A DNA stretch of 64,000 nt from Agapetus fuscipes (Eukaryota; Arthropoda; Insecta; Trichoptera; Glossosomatidae). Within the stretch, counting starts at the first letter, position 1. Each line of letters begins with the position of its first letter. The notes beneath the pieces are model-generated. The model did no database searches. It saw only the letters and a list, made by a program, of their open reading frames with translations, and was not told the DNA's origin. The stretch spans positions 9,238,001-9,302,000 of the forward strand of contig OX637345.1 of the NCBI GenBank assembly GCA_951799405.1. Reading direction: 5' to 3'. A program made the translations under genes and the position numbers. This document shows positions 40,371 through 51,032 of the stretch, in pieces.

Positions 40371-41170
40371 TTCATTTCTTTAATCTTTATTTTTTAGGTA
40401 ACTAATACGTTTGAAAAATAAATCCAATGAAATTTGTGAATATTCCTTTAAATTTTAAAGCGATTATCGTGAAAATATTGTATTTTATACGAAACGTAGC
40501 ACAATTTGGCTAAATACAAATTTTCCATTGTTTAGAAGTAGAAAAACGTAATTAATAGAACAACAGACAGGTCAGATCCGACGTCATCAGGAGATGCGTG
40601 TCTTTTTCTACAAAGACTCCTGGATTTACAATTTCTCAGTTCGCAACAGGTCTGTTGGGGTGACATACATTAGCTGTACTGGTATAATTTGTTTTTTTCC
40701 ATTGAGATTGGAAAGGCGTCAGATTAGCCTTTGATGTATGCGGATGAGGGGTGGATGGGAGTGAGGGGGAGTCATTAGATTTCTAGGAAATGAAAAACCG
40801 AGGTACAAAGCTCCCTCATTCTAATACATACAGATGATAGTGACTCTGCACAAAGTATACAACTTTACCCCTAATTGCAAACGTACCATATTTCAAAAAA
40901 ATGTTCATAAACTGAAAAGCTCACTGGAGGCACTGTTTAAGTTTCCATGTTTTTGTTTTTGGTAAAAACTATACGTAAGAGGAATAGAAAAACGAAAGAC
41001 ATTTTATTTATTTTTAGAAAATAATATACGTAATAGTCTATGTTTCGTCACCTCTGTGGGTGGCTTCTTTGGAGCTCTACCAGTTTGTTTTATAGCTAAC
41101 AATAAAGCCACGCGCCCTTTACAATTTACGAATAAATAGATGCCGTAGATACGAATAAATAAATAGAAAG
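40371..41170. other. Foldback scrap, otherwise unassigned
   Basis: 40570-40625 is a partial P3 arm (gatccgacgtcatcaggaga, then tttttctac). The remainder shows no supported gene. Confidence 0.35.
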
Positions 41171-41490
41171 TACAAAAGAATGTGATGAGATGGTTTGGGC
41201 ATGTGGAAAGAATGAATGATGATAGACTGACAAAGTATGTAAACAAAGAAAGTGTGAAAGGAAAAAGAGGGAAGGTACGACCGATAAAAGTATGGAGTGA
41301 TCAGATTGAGGAGATTGTGAAAGAATGGGATATACAAAGTGAGCGTAAAAGAAGAAAATGCATGAAAAAGGTGATGGATATGAAGGAATTGAAAGAGGTA
41401 TGTCAGGATAGGAAAAAATGGAGGCAACTCTGCAGAGGCTCTGGCCACCCCTAGCGGAATGGCGACAGAGTTACAGTTACAGTTACAGCC
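41171..41490 (+). pseudogene. LINE C-terminal tail (RTE-like), clean frame, ttacag tail
   Basis: An 83- to 90-codon frame with MMRWFGHVERMNDDRLTKYV, GKRGKVRPIKVWSDQIEE and KKVMDMKELKEVCQDRKKWR, the end of the polyprotein, followed by gagttacagttacagttaca. Closest to 6360-6603. One substitution in the GRPRK block (here RPIK). 5'-truncated. Confidence 0.82.
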
Positions 41491-41877
41491 TTTCGCACAG
41501 ACCTCAGAAGTGAGCAGAGCTCCGGAGAAGTCACGCACAGAGGTGACAAAACGTCAGCTGAAGTCACTTAAAGAAATATCAAGAAAGAAACAAAAACTAT
41601 GGACCACAGTCAAGACCTGGAACCAAAAAATCAAGAAGTTATAATATTGTAATGATATTTCAGCTGAAATTAATTATTGTTTGTTTTTTGAAGTCGCAGC
41701 TTGCATTGTTTCATGTTGAGCCCATGAAAGCATGTTTTCGTTGTTGCTTATTCGGTACACCACCCGTCTGTTACATCTGAAAAACAAAATAAAGAGGACA
41801 GAAATGTGAAAACGCAAAGGCTTGCTTGGTCGTTAGTTTTTCCATTTCCTGCCACGGCAAAAGCATGGAAATTTCCG
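41491..41877. other. No recognised feature
   Basis: A 61-codon plus-strand frame (41459-41644) extends from the LINE tail; no independent support. Confidence 0.3.
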
Positions 41878-42172
41878 TAACGCCTTCTCTAAAAGGCATC
41901 TGTGTAGTGCCTATTTTGTAAGGCATCTCAAAAATAGCTCCATCATATGGAAAAACAGAAAAGCATATTTTTCATGACATCCTGATAAGGCATCTCTGGT
42001 AATGCCTTATTTTTTAATTATCTCCATAATACCCGTTAAATAAGGCATTGTCTCAATTTACTTTACTTGTAAAGTATCTTTAGACATGTTTTCGTCTATA
42101 AAAAGGTATTTTCATAAAGCATTTAACATAAGACATTCTTCAAATATCAAAAGCTTTTCCTATGCCTTTTTA
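41878..42172. repeat. Degenerate 30-bp palindromic array, part 1
   Basis: Repeated half-palindromes gcctt...aaggc at roughly 28-32 bp spacing: aacgccttctctaaaaggc, agtgcctattttgtaaggc, aatgccttattttttaat. Units decay toward the right. Confidence 0.6.
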
Positions 42173-42295
42173 TTATGGTTTAGTTATAAGATTTGAACTT
42201 GGCCAAAAAAATTAAGTTAAGATTGCTTTTAGACGGAAAACGTCACAGGCCTATGTGACTACGGTCCTACGCAACCAAATACAAAATGTTTGTTT

Positions 42296-42915
42296 GATGA
42301 TGATGATGATGAGTTGATGATTTCTTTATAGCGCCGTTTTGTGATGTAGTCACTCCAAGGGCGCTGGTGCAAACGATGCCAGAAATTTGCTTGTCTTCAG
42401 TGCATTCCGGAACTTTCCATGGTCCTCTAGCTCTCTCACATGATGTGGCAGGTGGTTCCAGGCCAGAGGGCCAGCAACTGCAAATGCACGCTCTCCAAAT
42501 ATTGTGTTAACTCTTCTTATAGGTTCTTCAATCCTTGATTTGGCTCCAGTCTCAGCCGAGCGCAGTGTTAGGCTTTTTTTTGCCGAGGGTGACTGGTTTG
42601 ATTAAATCAGCGAGATATTTGGGTGTTTTTCCAAATAAAGCTTTGTGGACCATCGTGCACACTTTGAACTCGATGCGCTCCGGTATACGGAGCCAGTGAA
42701 GCTTCTGGAGAAGAGGAGTAATGTGTGTAAATTTCGACTGACCAGAAATCATGCGAGCGCACGCATTTACAACCAATTGTAGCCTATTCAATTGACATTT
42801 TGGTTGGCCTGCATATAAGCTATTGCAGTAGTCTATTTTAGATACCACAAATGCATTTACTAAAGCTTTCCTTGCTTCCATTGGTAGACAGTTATTAACA
42901 AGCCTTTGTTTGCCT
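42296..42915 (-). pseudogene. CR1/L2-like LINE reverse transcriptase C-terminal fragment
   Basis: The minus strand encodes ARKALVNAFVVSKIDYCNSL, FTHITPLLQKLHWLRIPERI and VHKALFGKTPKYLADLI, the conserved end blocks of CR1/L2-type proteins. A frameshift near 42555 leads into NTIFGERAFAVAGPLAWNHL and the end. The 3' tail is tgatgatgatgatga (complement atc units) at 42296-42312. Only the end of the protein remains. Confidence 0.8.
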
Positions 42916-42955
42916 TTTCATTAGAAACCCGACCGTGACACGTTACATTTTTTGG

Positions 42956-43208
42956 AATTGTTGATAGGTTGGTACGAGGCTGACCACCCGTGCTGTAAAA
43001 ATCGGTTCACTTTTGCCAATGCCACCCCGGTTCAGGGAACGGCGGCTGGAGTTGCAAGGTTTATGTCCATGTGAGGTTTTCTTTATTTGTATGCACACAT
43101 GCAGAATGTGTAGGCGCGAACCTACATGTGCCTGTCTGTAGGCATGCATTTCATATGAGCCTTAAATGATTACATATTCTTGCAGCTTAGATTATAGATT
43201 ATAGATAG
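42956..43208 (+). repeat. Family A repeat, subfamily with cggcgg centre
   Basis: ttgataggttggtacgaggc to cttgcagcttagattataga. The centre reads ccggttcagggaacggcgg instead of the usual form, a change shared with 45715-45948, so those two are sister copies. Confidence 0.78.
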
Positions 43209-43256
43209 ATGCGTACCTAAACCATTGTCAAAATTATTTTCAAACAAATCAAACCA

Positions 43257-43441
43257 ATTCTTGAATTACCTTATTTGTAAGGCATTTCCAAATGCCTTTT
43301 TCGAAAAGCACTTTCAAAGTGTCTTTTTCTTAAGTCATTCTGCAAATGCCTTTTTTAAAAGGCATACTAAAAAAACAATGTATATTTATAATGCCTTTTT
43401 CAAAAGGCATCCCCATAACGCCTCCCTTACAAGGCACACCC
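43257..43441. repeat. Degenerate 30-bp palindromic array, part 2
   Basis: Clearer units than part 1: aaatgccttttttaaaaggc, taatgcctttttcaaaaggc, aacgcctcccttacaaggc, about 30 bp apart. Each unit is a hairpin of about 7 bp with a short loop. Confidence 0.65.
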
Positions 43442-43639
43442 TGCTCGATGGCTGAGTGGGGAATCTGTTTTAATTAAAGCACGTCCAACCCACGGTGACT
43501 TCTTCAAGTCCCAGCTGCGCTTTTCGTCTCTTTCTACGGGCAATACGAATCAAAGTCATGAGGGAGTCAGCGATCTGTGGAGCAATCATACCTAGAGCAT
43601 GCGAGCTCGCCACCTTAGTGCTCGTTTGTCTTATGTATC
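43442..43639. other. No recognised feature
   Basis: Short unassigned stretch between the palindromic array and a nested family A copy. Confidence 0.3.
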
Positions 43640-43720
43640 TAATCTAAAATAATCTAAGTTGCAAAGATATGTTACATTTGGGATTCACATTATATGCATT
43701 TTCCCAAGCAAACACATTCA

Positions 43721-43858
43721 AACCCTCCTCGTACCCGTTCTGTATGTATGTGTCAGAAAGACCCGTAGCACATGGACACTTATACAAAGCTATATATTTT
43801 CTCAAGTAGCGGAAGGCCTTCCCGTGAAGTAAAAGCAACGTCACGACAAAACAAGAAC
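43721..43858. repeat. Repeat shared with 46976-47130
   Basis: aaaccctcctcgtacccgtt to cacgacaaaacaagaacc; the second copy differs by a few bases. Contains the palindromic cggaaggccttcccg. Identity unknown. Confidence 0.6.
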
Positions 43859-43930
43859 CAGACACGTATAAGTTACGCACATGTCGCATGTGAACCTACA
43901 ACATAAAAACCCGTATCTCAAATGAACATA

Positions 43931-44332
43931 ATAATAAAAATAATAATGCGTTCATTTCTATGGCGCCTTTTCATGACCCTTGGTCATTCCAAAGGCTTGC
44001 GTTGTGGAGGTGGGAAGAGGTGGGTCTTCAGCTGCCTCCTGTGCACCGCCTCACTATCTATGGTCCACAGCCTGTCAGGCAGCGAGTTCCAGGCCGCGGG
44101 CGCAGCGACACGGAAGGCGCGCTCCCCGAACACCGTGTTGGGGCTTCGTCTCGGGATCTCCAGAAGGTTGCCGCTTGTTGATGCCGATCTCAGCGTTAGT
44201 CCCCTGGTGCTGATTGTTGCTGGTGTGATGAGCTCTCTGATGTATTGTGGAGCTCCTCCATGTAGAGCTTTATGTACTATCACACACAGTTTAAATTTGA
44301 TGCGCTCGGGAACGCGAAGCCAGTGAAGCCTC
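43931..44332 (-). pseudogene. CR1/L2-like LINE 3' end, 402 bp, with 8-bp target duplication
   Basis: tgaacata flanks both sides (43923-43930 and 44333-44340). The minus strand encodes RLHWLRVPERIKFKLCVIV, HGGAPQYIRELI and NTVFGERAFRVAAPAAWNSL to the end of the protein, open throughout. The 3' tail is att-rich (complement of ataataaaaataataat). Extreme 5' truncation of an otherwise clean copy indicates a relatively recent insertion. Confidence 0.88.
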
Positions 44333-44502
44333 TGAACATACAACCTGCAACTCTTGCCAACCTTCTCTGAAACAGAGGTGATACTGACAAAGTAAACCAT
44401 TTTCTACAGAATGGGTGGTCAGCCGTATACCAACCTATTAGTTAAGGAACATACACAACATATTACATTTTTAAAATAAACAAAAAAAAATCACAGACGT
44501 AC

Positions 44503-44712
44503 CTGCTTTTACATGAGAAATGTTTGAAAGTGTACTGGACCAATGTGTCTTATAAAAACTGGAAATTGATTGTAAAAATATTTAGAACAACTCTCACATT
44601 CTCGTGCTAACAAATTTTTTTCTTAGCTCAGACTGAGAAGAATGTGATTCTTAAGACAATTTCATAGAAATGTCAACTTTTCATCAAATGGTAGATAAGC
44701 CAGACAAGCACT
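44503..44712. mobile_element. MITE family F, left end eroded
   Basis: gtgtactggaccaatgtgtc, aactctcacattctcg and the right end gccagacaagcact. The left terminal repeat is barely visible. Confidence 0.55.
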
Positions 44713-45389
44713 GGGGTGACGAACTGCCAAAGCAAAGTTACGGGGATGTATATAAACTACCTCTGATGCGAAAATACCTTTGAGGTTTTTTTTTGCATTT
44801 CATTCCAACCACGGATATGTTTCTGAGAATTTTAATCACAATTTTTTTAATCGGAATTGACATATATTTTATACATTTTCATTTCTGTCCGGTTGATAGT
44901 TCAGTAGATATAAACTGCATGCACTACCTACATGTCAGAAAGCTAAGATTCGATTCCTATCAAGGGTGTAACAAATGTTTTGTTTATTTTTATTTTTTAA
45001 CGATATTTAAAGCTTGTATATGTTTGTTTGAGGTTCAACTCCCAAATTCTATTAAAAATGGTTCGCTTTACCAATATCTCCCTCGTTTCAGTTAAGAGCA
45101 CCAAGATTTGCAATGTGTATGTTCATTAGGTAGATATGTAAGTTTGGAATTACTCGCATCTGCCTGCAAGCATGTATTCAATATTAATCTCAAACTTTAA
45201 TAAATATAGATTACCTTTAAGGTAAAACTGAATAATGGGCATGTGAAGCTAACATGAGTATATCACATAAAAGCATTTTTTCCCTATTTTCTACGAGAGA
45301 AAACACTACAAAAGTGTGAAAATTCTGTAGTTTAGAAGAACTCAAATTAGTGAATCAGCATTTATACAATTTAAACTTAAAAAAAAAAA
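44713..45389. repeat. SINE B head scrap and family A scraps
   Basis: 44884-44990: gtccggttgatagttcagta, then aagattcgattcctatcaag, the SINE B head. 45057-45210: atggttcgctttaccaatat and later pieces of family A, old. 45211-45389 unassigned. Confidence 0.45.
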
Positions 45390-45708
45390 CGTGACTAAGC
45401 TTCATATTTAGTGTGAATACTCACCGCGTTATCCCCGAAGGCATTCGCATGTGGCGAGTGGAACCTATTTATTTGTACAGGTGGGGGCGACTAACGCCAA
45501 CCATTTCAGTAGATGTGGGAGTTTTCCAGCTCCTGAGGGGGCTGGCACTCTTCCTGGCACATTTCTTGTGAAAGCTGGGTAAGCCTTGTCAGTATTTCAT
45601 TTTGGGGTTTGAAATAAACACTGAAACGGGATATCATTTCTGACACCCTCGGTGGGATTCGAACACGATCTTACGAACTCTACCAACTGAGCTATTGACC
45701 GGACCTTA
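45390..45708 (-). repeat. SINE B, full length
   Basis: 3' end gtgactaagcttcatattta to head complement (accaactgagctattgaccg). Body aaataaacactgaaacggg. The region between the boxes is shortened, so Pol III activity is doubtful. Confidence 0.75.
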
Positions 45709-45714
45709 AGGTGG

Positions 45715-45950
45715 CAATTTATTTGCATCATAGACCACCCTTGCTATAAAAATCGGTTCACTTTTGCCAATGCCACCACGGTTCACGGAACGGCGGCAGG
45801 AGTGGCAAGGTTTATTTTCATGTGAGGTTTTGCTTATTTGTATGCACACATGCAGAATGTGTAGTTGCGAACCTACATGTGCCTGTCTGTGGGCATGCAT
45901 TTAATATGAGCCTTAAATGTTAACATATCTTTGCAGACTATGGTAGATGT
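45715..45950 (+). repeat. Family A repeat, 5'-truncated sister of 42956
   Basis: Joins the head complement of the preceding SINE B directly. Has the same cggttcacggaacggcgg centre; ends at ctttgcaga without a tandem tail. Confidence 0.7.
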
Positions 45951-46088
45951 TAAGTTTTTAAATGCATTTTGCACCCTTTCTTAATTGCATTTGATTCCTA
46001 CTATTAGAATCTAATCTTACTATAAACTATTGCTGCCTTTGCACAGGCATGTAAAACCGCCAAACGGCTTTACCATGAGAGATATCTC
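45951..46088. other. No recognised feature
   Basis: Unassigned sequence ending in gatatctc, the candidate target duplication of the next element. Confidence 0.3.
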
Positions 46089-46187
46089 CAGGTCCGGATT
46101 ACGGGTGGCTTAGGTGGCGCGACCAAACCAGGGCGACCAAGGGGCCCCCGAAAACGGACTATAATCTATAATCATAATATATATAAT

Positions 46188-46520
46188 GTTGTAACTGCAT
46201 CTCTGTCGTCATTACGCTAGGAGTGGCCAGAACCTCAGCAGAGCTGCCTCCATTTCTTCCTATCCTTAGATACCTCTTTCAATTCATTTGTATCCATCAC
46301 CTTTTTCACACATTTTCTTCTTTTACACTCGCTTTGTATATCCCATTCTTTCACAATCTCCTCAATCTGATCACTCCATACTTTTTTCGGTCGTCCCTAA
46401 CCTCTTTTTCCTTTCACACTACATACCTCTGTATATACGAGTATATACTATGTCAGTCTATCATCATTCATTCTTTCCACATGCCCAAACCATCTCATCA
46501 CATTCTTTTGTACCTTATCT
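46188..46520 (-). pseudogene. LINE tail (RTE-like), frameshifted
   Basis: Complement of the 41182-41454 family end: pieces RWFGHVERMNDDRLT and WSDQIEEIVKEWDIQSEC-like, separated by stops and small indels near 46400-46440. Tail side tgcagttacaac. Confidence 0.75.
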
Positions 46521-46589
46521 TTTACATTATCTTTCAAATTACATTCTTTTTATACACATTTATTCCTAACAACATAATAGTAATATTAA

Positions 46590-46848
46590 TAGCAACATAA
46601 TCTATGTTGCGAAGATATTTTGCATTTAAGATTTACATTTAATTCATTTCCACAAGCAGACACATATCAGTTCGCGCTTAAACATGCCGCGTGTGAACCT
46701 ACAATATAAAACCCAATCTCAAATGAACATAAGCCGTACAACTCTTGCCGACCTTCCCTGAAACAGGGGAGACATTGTCAAGGTGAACCATTTTTTACAG
46801 TATGGGTGGTTAGCCTCATGCCAGCCTATAAGTTAAGGAATTACTATT
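46590..46848 (-). repeat. Family A repeat, full length
   Basis: Tail aatctatgttgcgaagatat to head complement catgccagcctataagttaa. Confidence 0.78.
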
Positions 46849-47280
46849 TAAATACAACACAATATGCATGGACTTCATGGATAACATCACAAATGCCTTT
46901 AGGGCTCTAGTCTGATGAGGCACAAGTGACCAAAGGGCCCCGTCATAGGCTAAAAAATATTGCATAGAAGGGGATATGCTCAAACCCTGCTAATACCCGT
47001 CCTGTATGTATGTGTCAGAAGGACCCACAGCACATGGACGCTCAAACAAATCTTTATATTGTCTCAAGTGAAGGAAAGCCTTCCCGTGAAGTAAAAGCAA
47101 CGGCACGACAAAACAAGAACCTTTAGGTCAGAGGCGTGCCCATGACTCTTAAAGTAAATGGTTCTATGTTACTGAAGCTAAAAGCATACCTCGGGTGGCA
47201 TTCCTTATGGGATTGTTGCTAGATCACGAGTAGAGTGATGAATGATGTACATAATACGAATAGGATAGTTGCACAATCCT
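46849..47280. repeat. Shared 140-bp repeat copy and flanks
   Basis: 46976-47130 is the second copy of the segment nested at 43721-43858. 46900-46945 has agggccccgtcatagg, akin to other GC-rich hAT debris. 47131-47280 unassigned. Confidence 0.5.
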
Positions 47281-47525
47281 ATCCTCATTCCTCATACACG
47301 TTCCGTTTGTACACTTCCATCCGGGGAAGCGTATCACAGAACGCTCATGCAATGCTTTTTTTTTGTGGCGGAAGGCCTTCCCGATGGTCGTGACCCGACC
47401 CAGCAGTGATTCTAGATCTATCTGTTCGTCCACTAAAGAAAATAAGGCAAAATCCGAAGTTACTGATTCGATGCAACTGCGTCGGGATGCGCTCCTTGCT
47501 ATTTCGTGCTAATCACAAGGAACAG
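47281..47525. repeat. Repeat E, single copy
   Basis: Matches the outer segment and one inverted arm of 15319-15950 in reverse orientation: tttgtacacttccatccggg, ccgatggtcgtgaccc, cagcagtgattctagat. No frame. Confidence 0.55.
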
Positions 47526-47592
47526 AATAGCATTTAGGGGGTCCCGAGCTTTTCCCCGCACCAGGGCCCCCAGAGGAGTTAATCCGGGCCTG

Positions 47593-48085
47593 TATATCCC
47601 ATATTATATGCATCGCCTGTATCGCAAGGCAAGTTAAATGAATGCTAGAAGCCTCGGTTTCGCTAAGCATGTGAAATATTCGGGGATTCGAGCCCCGGAA
47701 ACTAATAAACGTGCACCGGGGCCCCCGAAGCGCCTGGAGCCATAGCGGTGGAGACTACCGCAGACTGTGGAGGCAGATCCGCAATGTACTTATAGGAACA
47801 ATATATCGTGAAACTATAAGGGATGATACAAAACGCTTTGACGTAAGACCAGCTTGGTCTGATAGAAAACTACTGTTAGAAAACTTTTGTCACCTTTCCC
47901 AGAAGCAGGGGTGACATAAGGAGAACGGAATCAATTGTTACGCTACGGGTTGGTAGTTTTTAACAATCCTATAAGTAGAATTGAGTACACCATAATTTAA
48001 TAAATGACCCTAGAATCATTGTTAACACTGTTTTATTGCCTCTATGTGTAAATTACAAATAACAAACGTTTTCGGTTCTCAGACC
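47593..48085. repeat. Unassigned, with family A and Penelope-like scraps
   Basis: 47640-47880 is unrecognised GC-richer sequence. 47885-47990 is an old minus-strand family A piece (gaagcaggggtgacataagg). 48025-48083 has aacactgttttattgcc and caaacgttttcggttctcag, a truncated form of the retroelement fragment in 723-904. Confidence 0.4.
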
Positions 48086-48252
48086 ATAGCTCCCTAGGCG
48101 GCTGGTACTCATTTCTCATGAAGGCTGAGTATAATTTTATTGTGGGATTTGAAATAAATACCGAAACGGGAAATCATTTCTGACCCCCTGGGGGGGATTT
48201 GAACCCGAGCTCTCGGCATGGAATTCAAGCACTCTAGCAACTGAGCTGAAAC
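48086..48252 (-). repeat. SINE B, 5' half
   Basis: Complement of the head and front body: gaacccgagctctcggcatg and gaaataaataccgaaacggg. Cut at ccatagctccc, where it abuts the Penelope-like scrap. Confidence 0.7.
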
Positions 48253-48261
48253 ATTTTGGGG

Positions 48262-48490
48262 AGAAGTCAGTCTCATACCAATCTGGGAGTCAAGGAATAA
48301 AATTATAACATAATCTAACGATATACAACAGTTTAATCTACTGTAAGTTGCAAAGATATGTAACATTGGGGATTCGCATTATATGCATTCTCACAAGCAG
48401 ACGCGTACAAGTTTGCGCTTGCACATGCCACATGTGAACCTACAACATAAAAACCCAAATCTCAAATGGGCACACAACCTGCAAAAGAAT
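48262..48490 (-). repeat. Family A repeat, rearranged
   Basis: A head piece (gtctcataccaatctgggag) at 48272-48298 precedes the tail-to-centre piece 48331-48487 (ctgtaagttgcaaagatatg to gcacacaacctgcaaaag), so the order is permuted. Confidence 0.65.
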
Positions 48491-49398
48491 TACTAAAAAT
48501 ACAAAAATATACTAAAAATAAATTTGTCAAAAAGCTTATACCTTTTGCTAACACTCAATTTTCAATCATCATGAAATAAAAGAAAAAAAAAACACACACC
48601 AAAACGTCAAATATAATTTAAGATATACAATTTTCGCGCAACATGTACAATATTCAATAAAACGTATTCCAGAAATGACGTGTTATTTTTTCACGTCATG
48701 TTTCCCCGCCTTTTCAATATTCAAAACAGTCGCCTAATAATCTTCGTTACATATCTCGTAGTCGGTATCCGAGTCACATCCCATCTACGAGGTCCCCAAG
48801 TATAAGAACTTTCGTTCAAACTCATCTTCAGCTTTTTACCGAAAATGTAATGAAAAGGAAACAACGCCTCCAGTGAGCGTTTCAATCTCTGTACATTATT
48901 GGAGTATTTCAATTTATCAGGGTACTAGTTTAATACTTTGAATACAAGGCTTTGAAAGTGATATCTCTACGTAGGTATACTCGTACATAGTATATTATGT
49001 GATGTGTCTCCATACAAAAATTTGACGCACGAACGTCTTAAATATAATCTATCGCCTTTGATCTATTTCTTATCATTGCTTAGTTGGTAGAGGGTTTAAA
49101 TTCAAAGCTTGTGAGATAGGGTTTGAAATCTCTGAGGGTGAGAAGCGTGATTATGAGGTTTCATTTTTATTCTTACTGGAATCATGGAGGATAGATATTG
49201 GCAATGTTTCTTATTTGATGAAAAAAAAATCCCATATGTTTCAGAAAATTTTATACAACGTGGATTTAGAGTATGATAATAAAAACTAGGGGCGATGCCC
49301 TGGCTGCTACGCAGCCTAACCCCTAAACATTTGTGTGATAGGAAATAGGTAACACTAGACTACGGACCGATTTTTATTTATTTTTTATTTAAAAAAAT
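48491..49398. other. No recognised feature; SINE C head scrap at the end
   Basis: 48720-48910 is less AT-rich with a short minus-strand frame of unknown nature. 49345-49372 has aacactagactacggaccga, the complement of a SINE C head. Confidence 0.35.
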
Positions 49399-49635
49399 AG
49401 ATTTGTGAATTACAAACCTATTCTGCCTGGCCAGAAAAAGGTACTAATATCATCAAATAATAATTTATTATTGTTTATTTTAATTAATTATTAATGAATA
49501 AGTACCCGATTACATCTGTTGAACCAGGGTCAAAGTTATAGTCAAATGACCGAGGCGGGGATCAAACCAACGTAACTCTATTCCAAATACGCTAGAAAAA
49601 TCAGCCCACTTGGCCCTCTCGGCCATAACACCGAC
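49399..49635 (-). repeat. SINE D, full length
   Basis: The minus strand has an A box (tatggccgagagggccaagt) and a B box (ttggtttgatccccgcc) about 60 bases apart, as in Leu/Ser-type tRNAs, then an att-rich body ending in complement of ttctgcctggccagaaaaag. Matches 59351-59600. Confidence 0.75.
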
Positions 49636-49642
49636 TTTCAAA

Positions 49643-49857
49643 CCCAATAATAAAATACCAGCAAGATTTGCTCAGCCCTCACAATGAATCCAAAATAACC
49701 AGCCCCCCGGGAGCTAAGAAACCACGCCTTCAACTGAAGTGGTCGGCAAGAGGCCAGCCTGTTTACCCGTAAAAATAACCAAAATGTCCCGAATCCTCCT
49801 TTGGGGATAACTCAGGCAAGCAGTTACACTATATGTGTACTTTAGTTGCATTTTTTT
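49643..49857 (+). repeat. SINE B body and 3' end
   Basis: Starts at aataaaataccagcaagatt, running to ttacactatatgtgtacttt. The head is replaced by the SINE D copy directly upstream. Confidence 0.7.
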
Positions 49858-49899
49858 ATTACCTGAGCATCTTTTCGTCAATGGCTCTGAGATTTCTAT

Positions 49900-50159
49900 T
49901 TCTATCTTTCTTACTGAGATTTTGTCCGCGTTGTAAATGCTCTTGATTCCACGATATTTGTTAATATCGATCGATGGTGTTTGGTGACCGAGCCTTTAGC
50001 GTTGCTGCTCCGACGGCCTGGAATTCTCTTCCTGCGACCCTCAGAGAGCTGAACCCTGAGGCAGCTTTTCGCAAAGGGCTCAAAATCTACTTTTTCAAAG
50101 ACTCTTACAAAGTGCCTTTGCAGTGAATCAGTCACGAAAAGGCGCTATATAAATGCTTA

Positions 50160-50198
<39 letters not shown>

Positions 50199-50200
50199 GT
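49900..50200 (+). pseudogene. CR1/L2-like LINE 3' end with ATT tail
   Basis: From 49974 an open frame of 50 codons reads MVFGDRAFSVAAPTAWNSLP and on to FKDSYKVPLQ and a stop at 50124, the end of the reverse transcriptase protein. Upstream codons are broken (taa at 49962). After the stop, cgaaaaggcgctatataaat leads into an att run (50161-50198), a tail typical for this LINE group. Confidence 0.82.
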
Positions 50201-50610
50201 GTACAGTTTTGTTTACAGAAAATTATGAAAAATTAATCTGTACAACCTATTCCATGTAGTATATGCGCTCGTCTACCTCCAGCGTAGCTGCAAGATGATA
50301 TTTTTAATATTCCACACACAGCGTCGCCATGATTAATTCCCCGTAAGAAGTGAGTAACAATTTTGTCTCCCAGCCAGGAGATTTATCTCTGGTGTCGCCA
50401 CAATTTATCAGGCTGATTTTTCTCACTTAAGCTGCGCGTCCCGTACAAACAGTTTGCTTAGCATAAAGCCAGCCAGCTGGGAGGGTAGTAGCTTGCTGTG
50501 CTCTGGACGCTGGAGTCTTACAGCTAGTAAAAATATACAAAAAATATCTTAATACATTGCTTACGGTATTTTTTAACATCTTAAAGGTTCCTACACTAAT
50601 TGGATGGTAT
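50201..50610. other. Unassigned with SINE-B-like scraps
   Basis: 50360-50490 contains loose SINE-B-like pieces (tttgcttagcataaagccag). Ends in gtat, the target duplication of the next LTR. Confidence 0.35.
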
Positions 50611-51032
50611 TGTTATGATTTTATTGGGTTTTTTTTTAATTAAACTGCATTTATTTATTTTAACATAATTCATTTTATTTCACAATTTACAACAATTGAT
50701 TTCAAGCTCTAGCTGCCAAACTTCACGGCTCAATGTTTTATCGACTCTCTGCCTTGCACACAATTGCCGCCCACATTTATACTCGTTCATACGGACGGTT
50801 CTCGAACATAGTGGATGATTCCAACACCAGAACATTCCACCAGCGTGATAAGGGTCACGTATGCACTAATACTACTATCATAGATCATACTGGTCTGTTC
50901 TCTATTGTACTTGTACAGGCGCGCGTAGGTACTTCGAAGTTCGTAGTTTGTAACACTATCATCATCATACTAGTGCCAGACTATTATATGTATGCATATA
51001 CAGTCGCACGTAGGTACTCCAAGTTCGTAACA
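50611..51032 (-). mobile_element. Solo LTR, retrotransposon family 2
   Basis: On the minus strand starts tgttacgaacttggag, has a TATA-like gagtataaatg (about 50772-50784) and aataaaatgaatt near the end, and finishes cataaca. Flanked by gtat on both sides (50607-50610 and 51033-51036). The ends and the poly(A) region agree with 20311-20666; the middle is diverged and a roughly 60-bp stretch (acctacgtgcg, gtacctacgcgcg) is partly duplicated. Confidence 0.82.

Larger units (their letters stand above)
43640..44463 (-). repeat. Family A repeat split by two nested insertions
   Basis: Family pieces at 43640-43720, 43859-43930 and 44333-44463 together cover tail to head. The first gap holds a 140-bp segment found again at 46976-47130; the second holds a CR1/L2-like LINE end with an 8-bp target duplication. 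Confidence 0.8.
46089..47592. mobile_element. Candidate hAT-like element filled with nested repeats
   Basis: Left end caggtccggattac and right end gttaatccgggcctg are a 14- to 15-bp inverted pair of hAT type. Flanks gatatctc (46081-46088) and tatatccc (47593-47600) agree at 6 of 8 positions. The interior holds a LINE tail, a family A copy, the shared 140-bp repeat, repeat E and ggggccccc-rich patches. No transposase frame. Confidence 0.55.
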
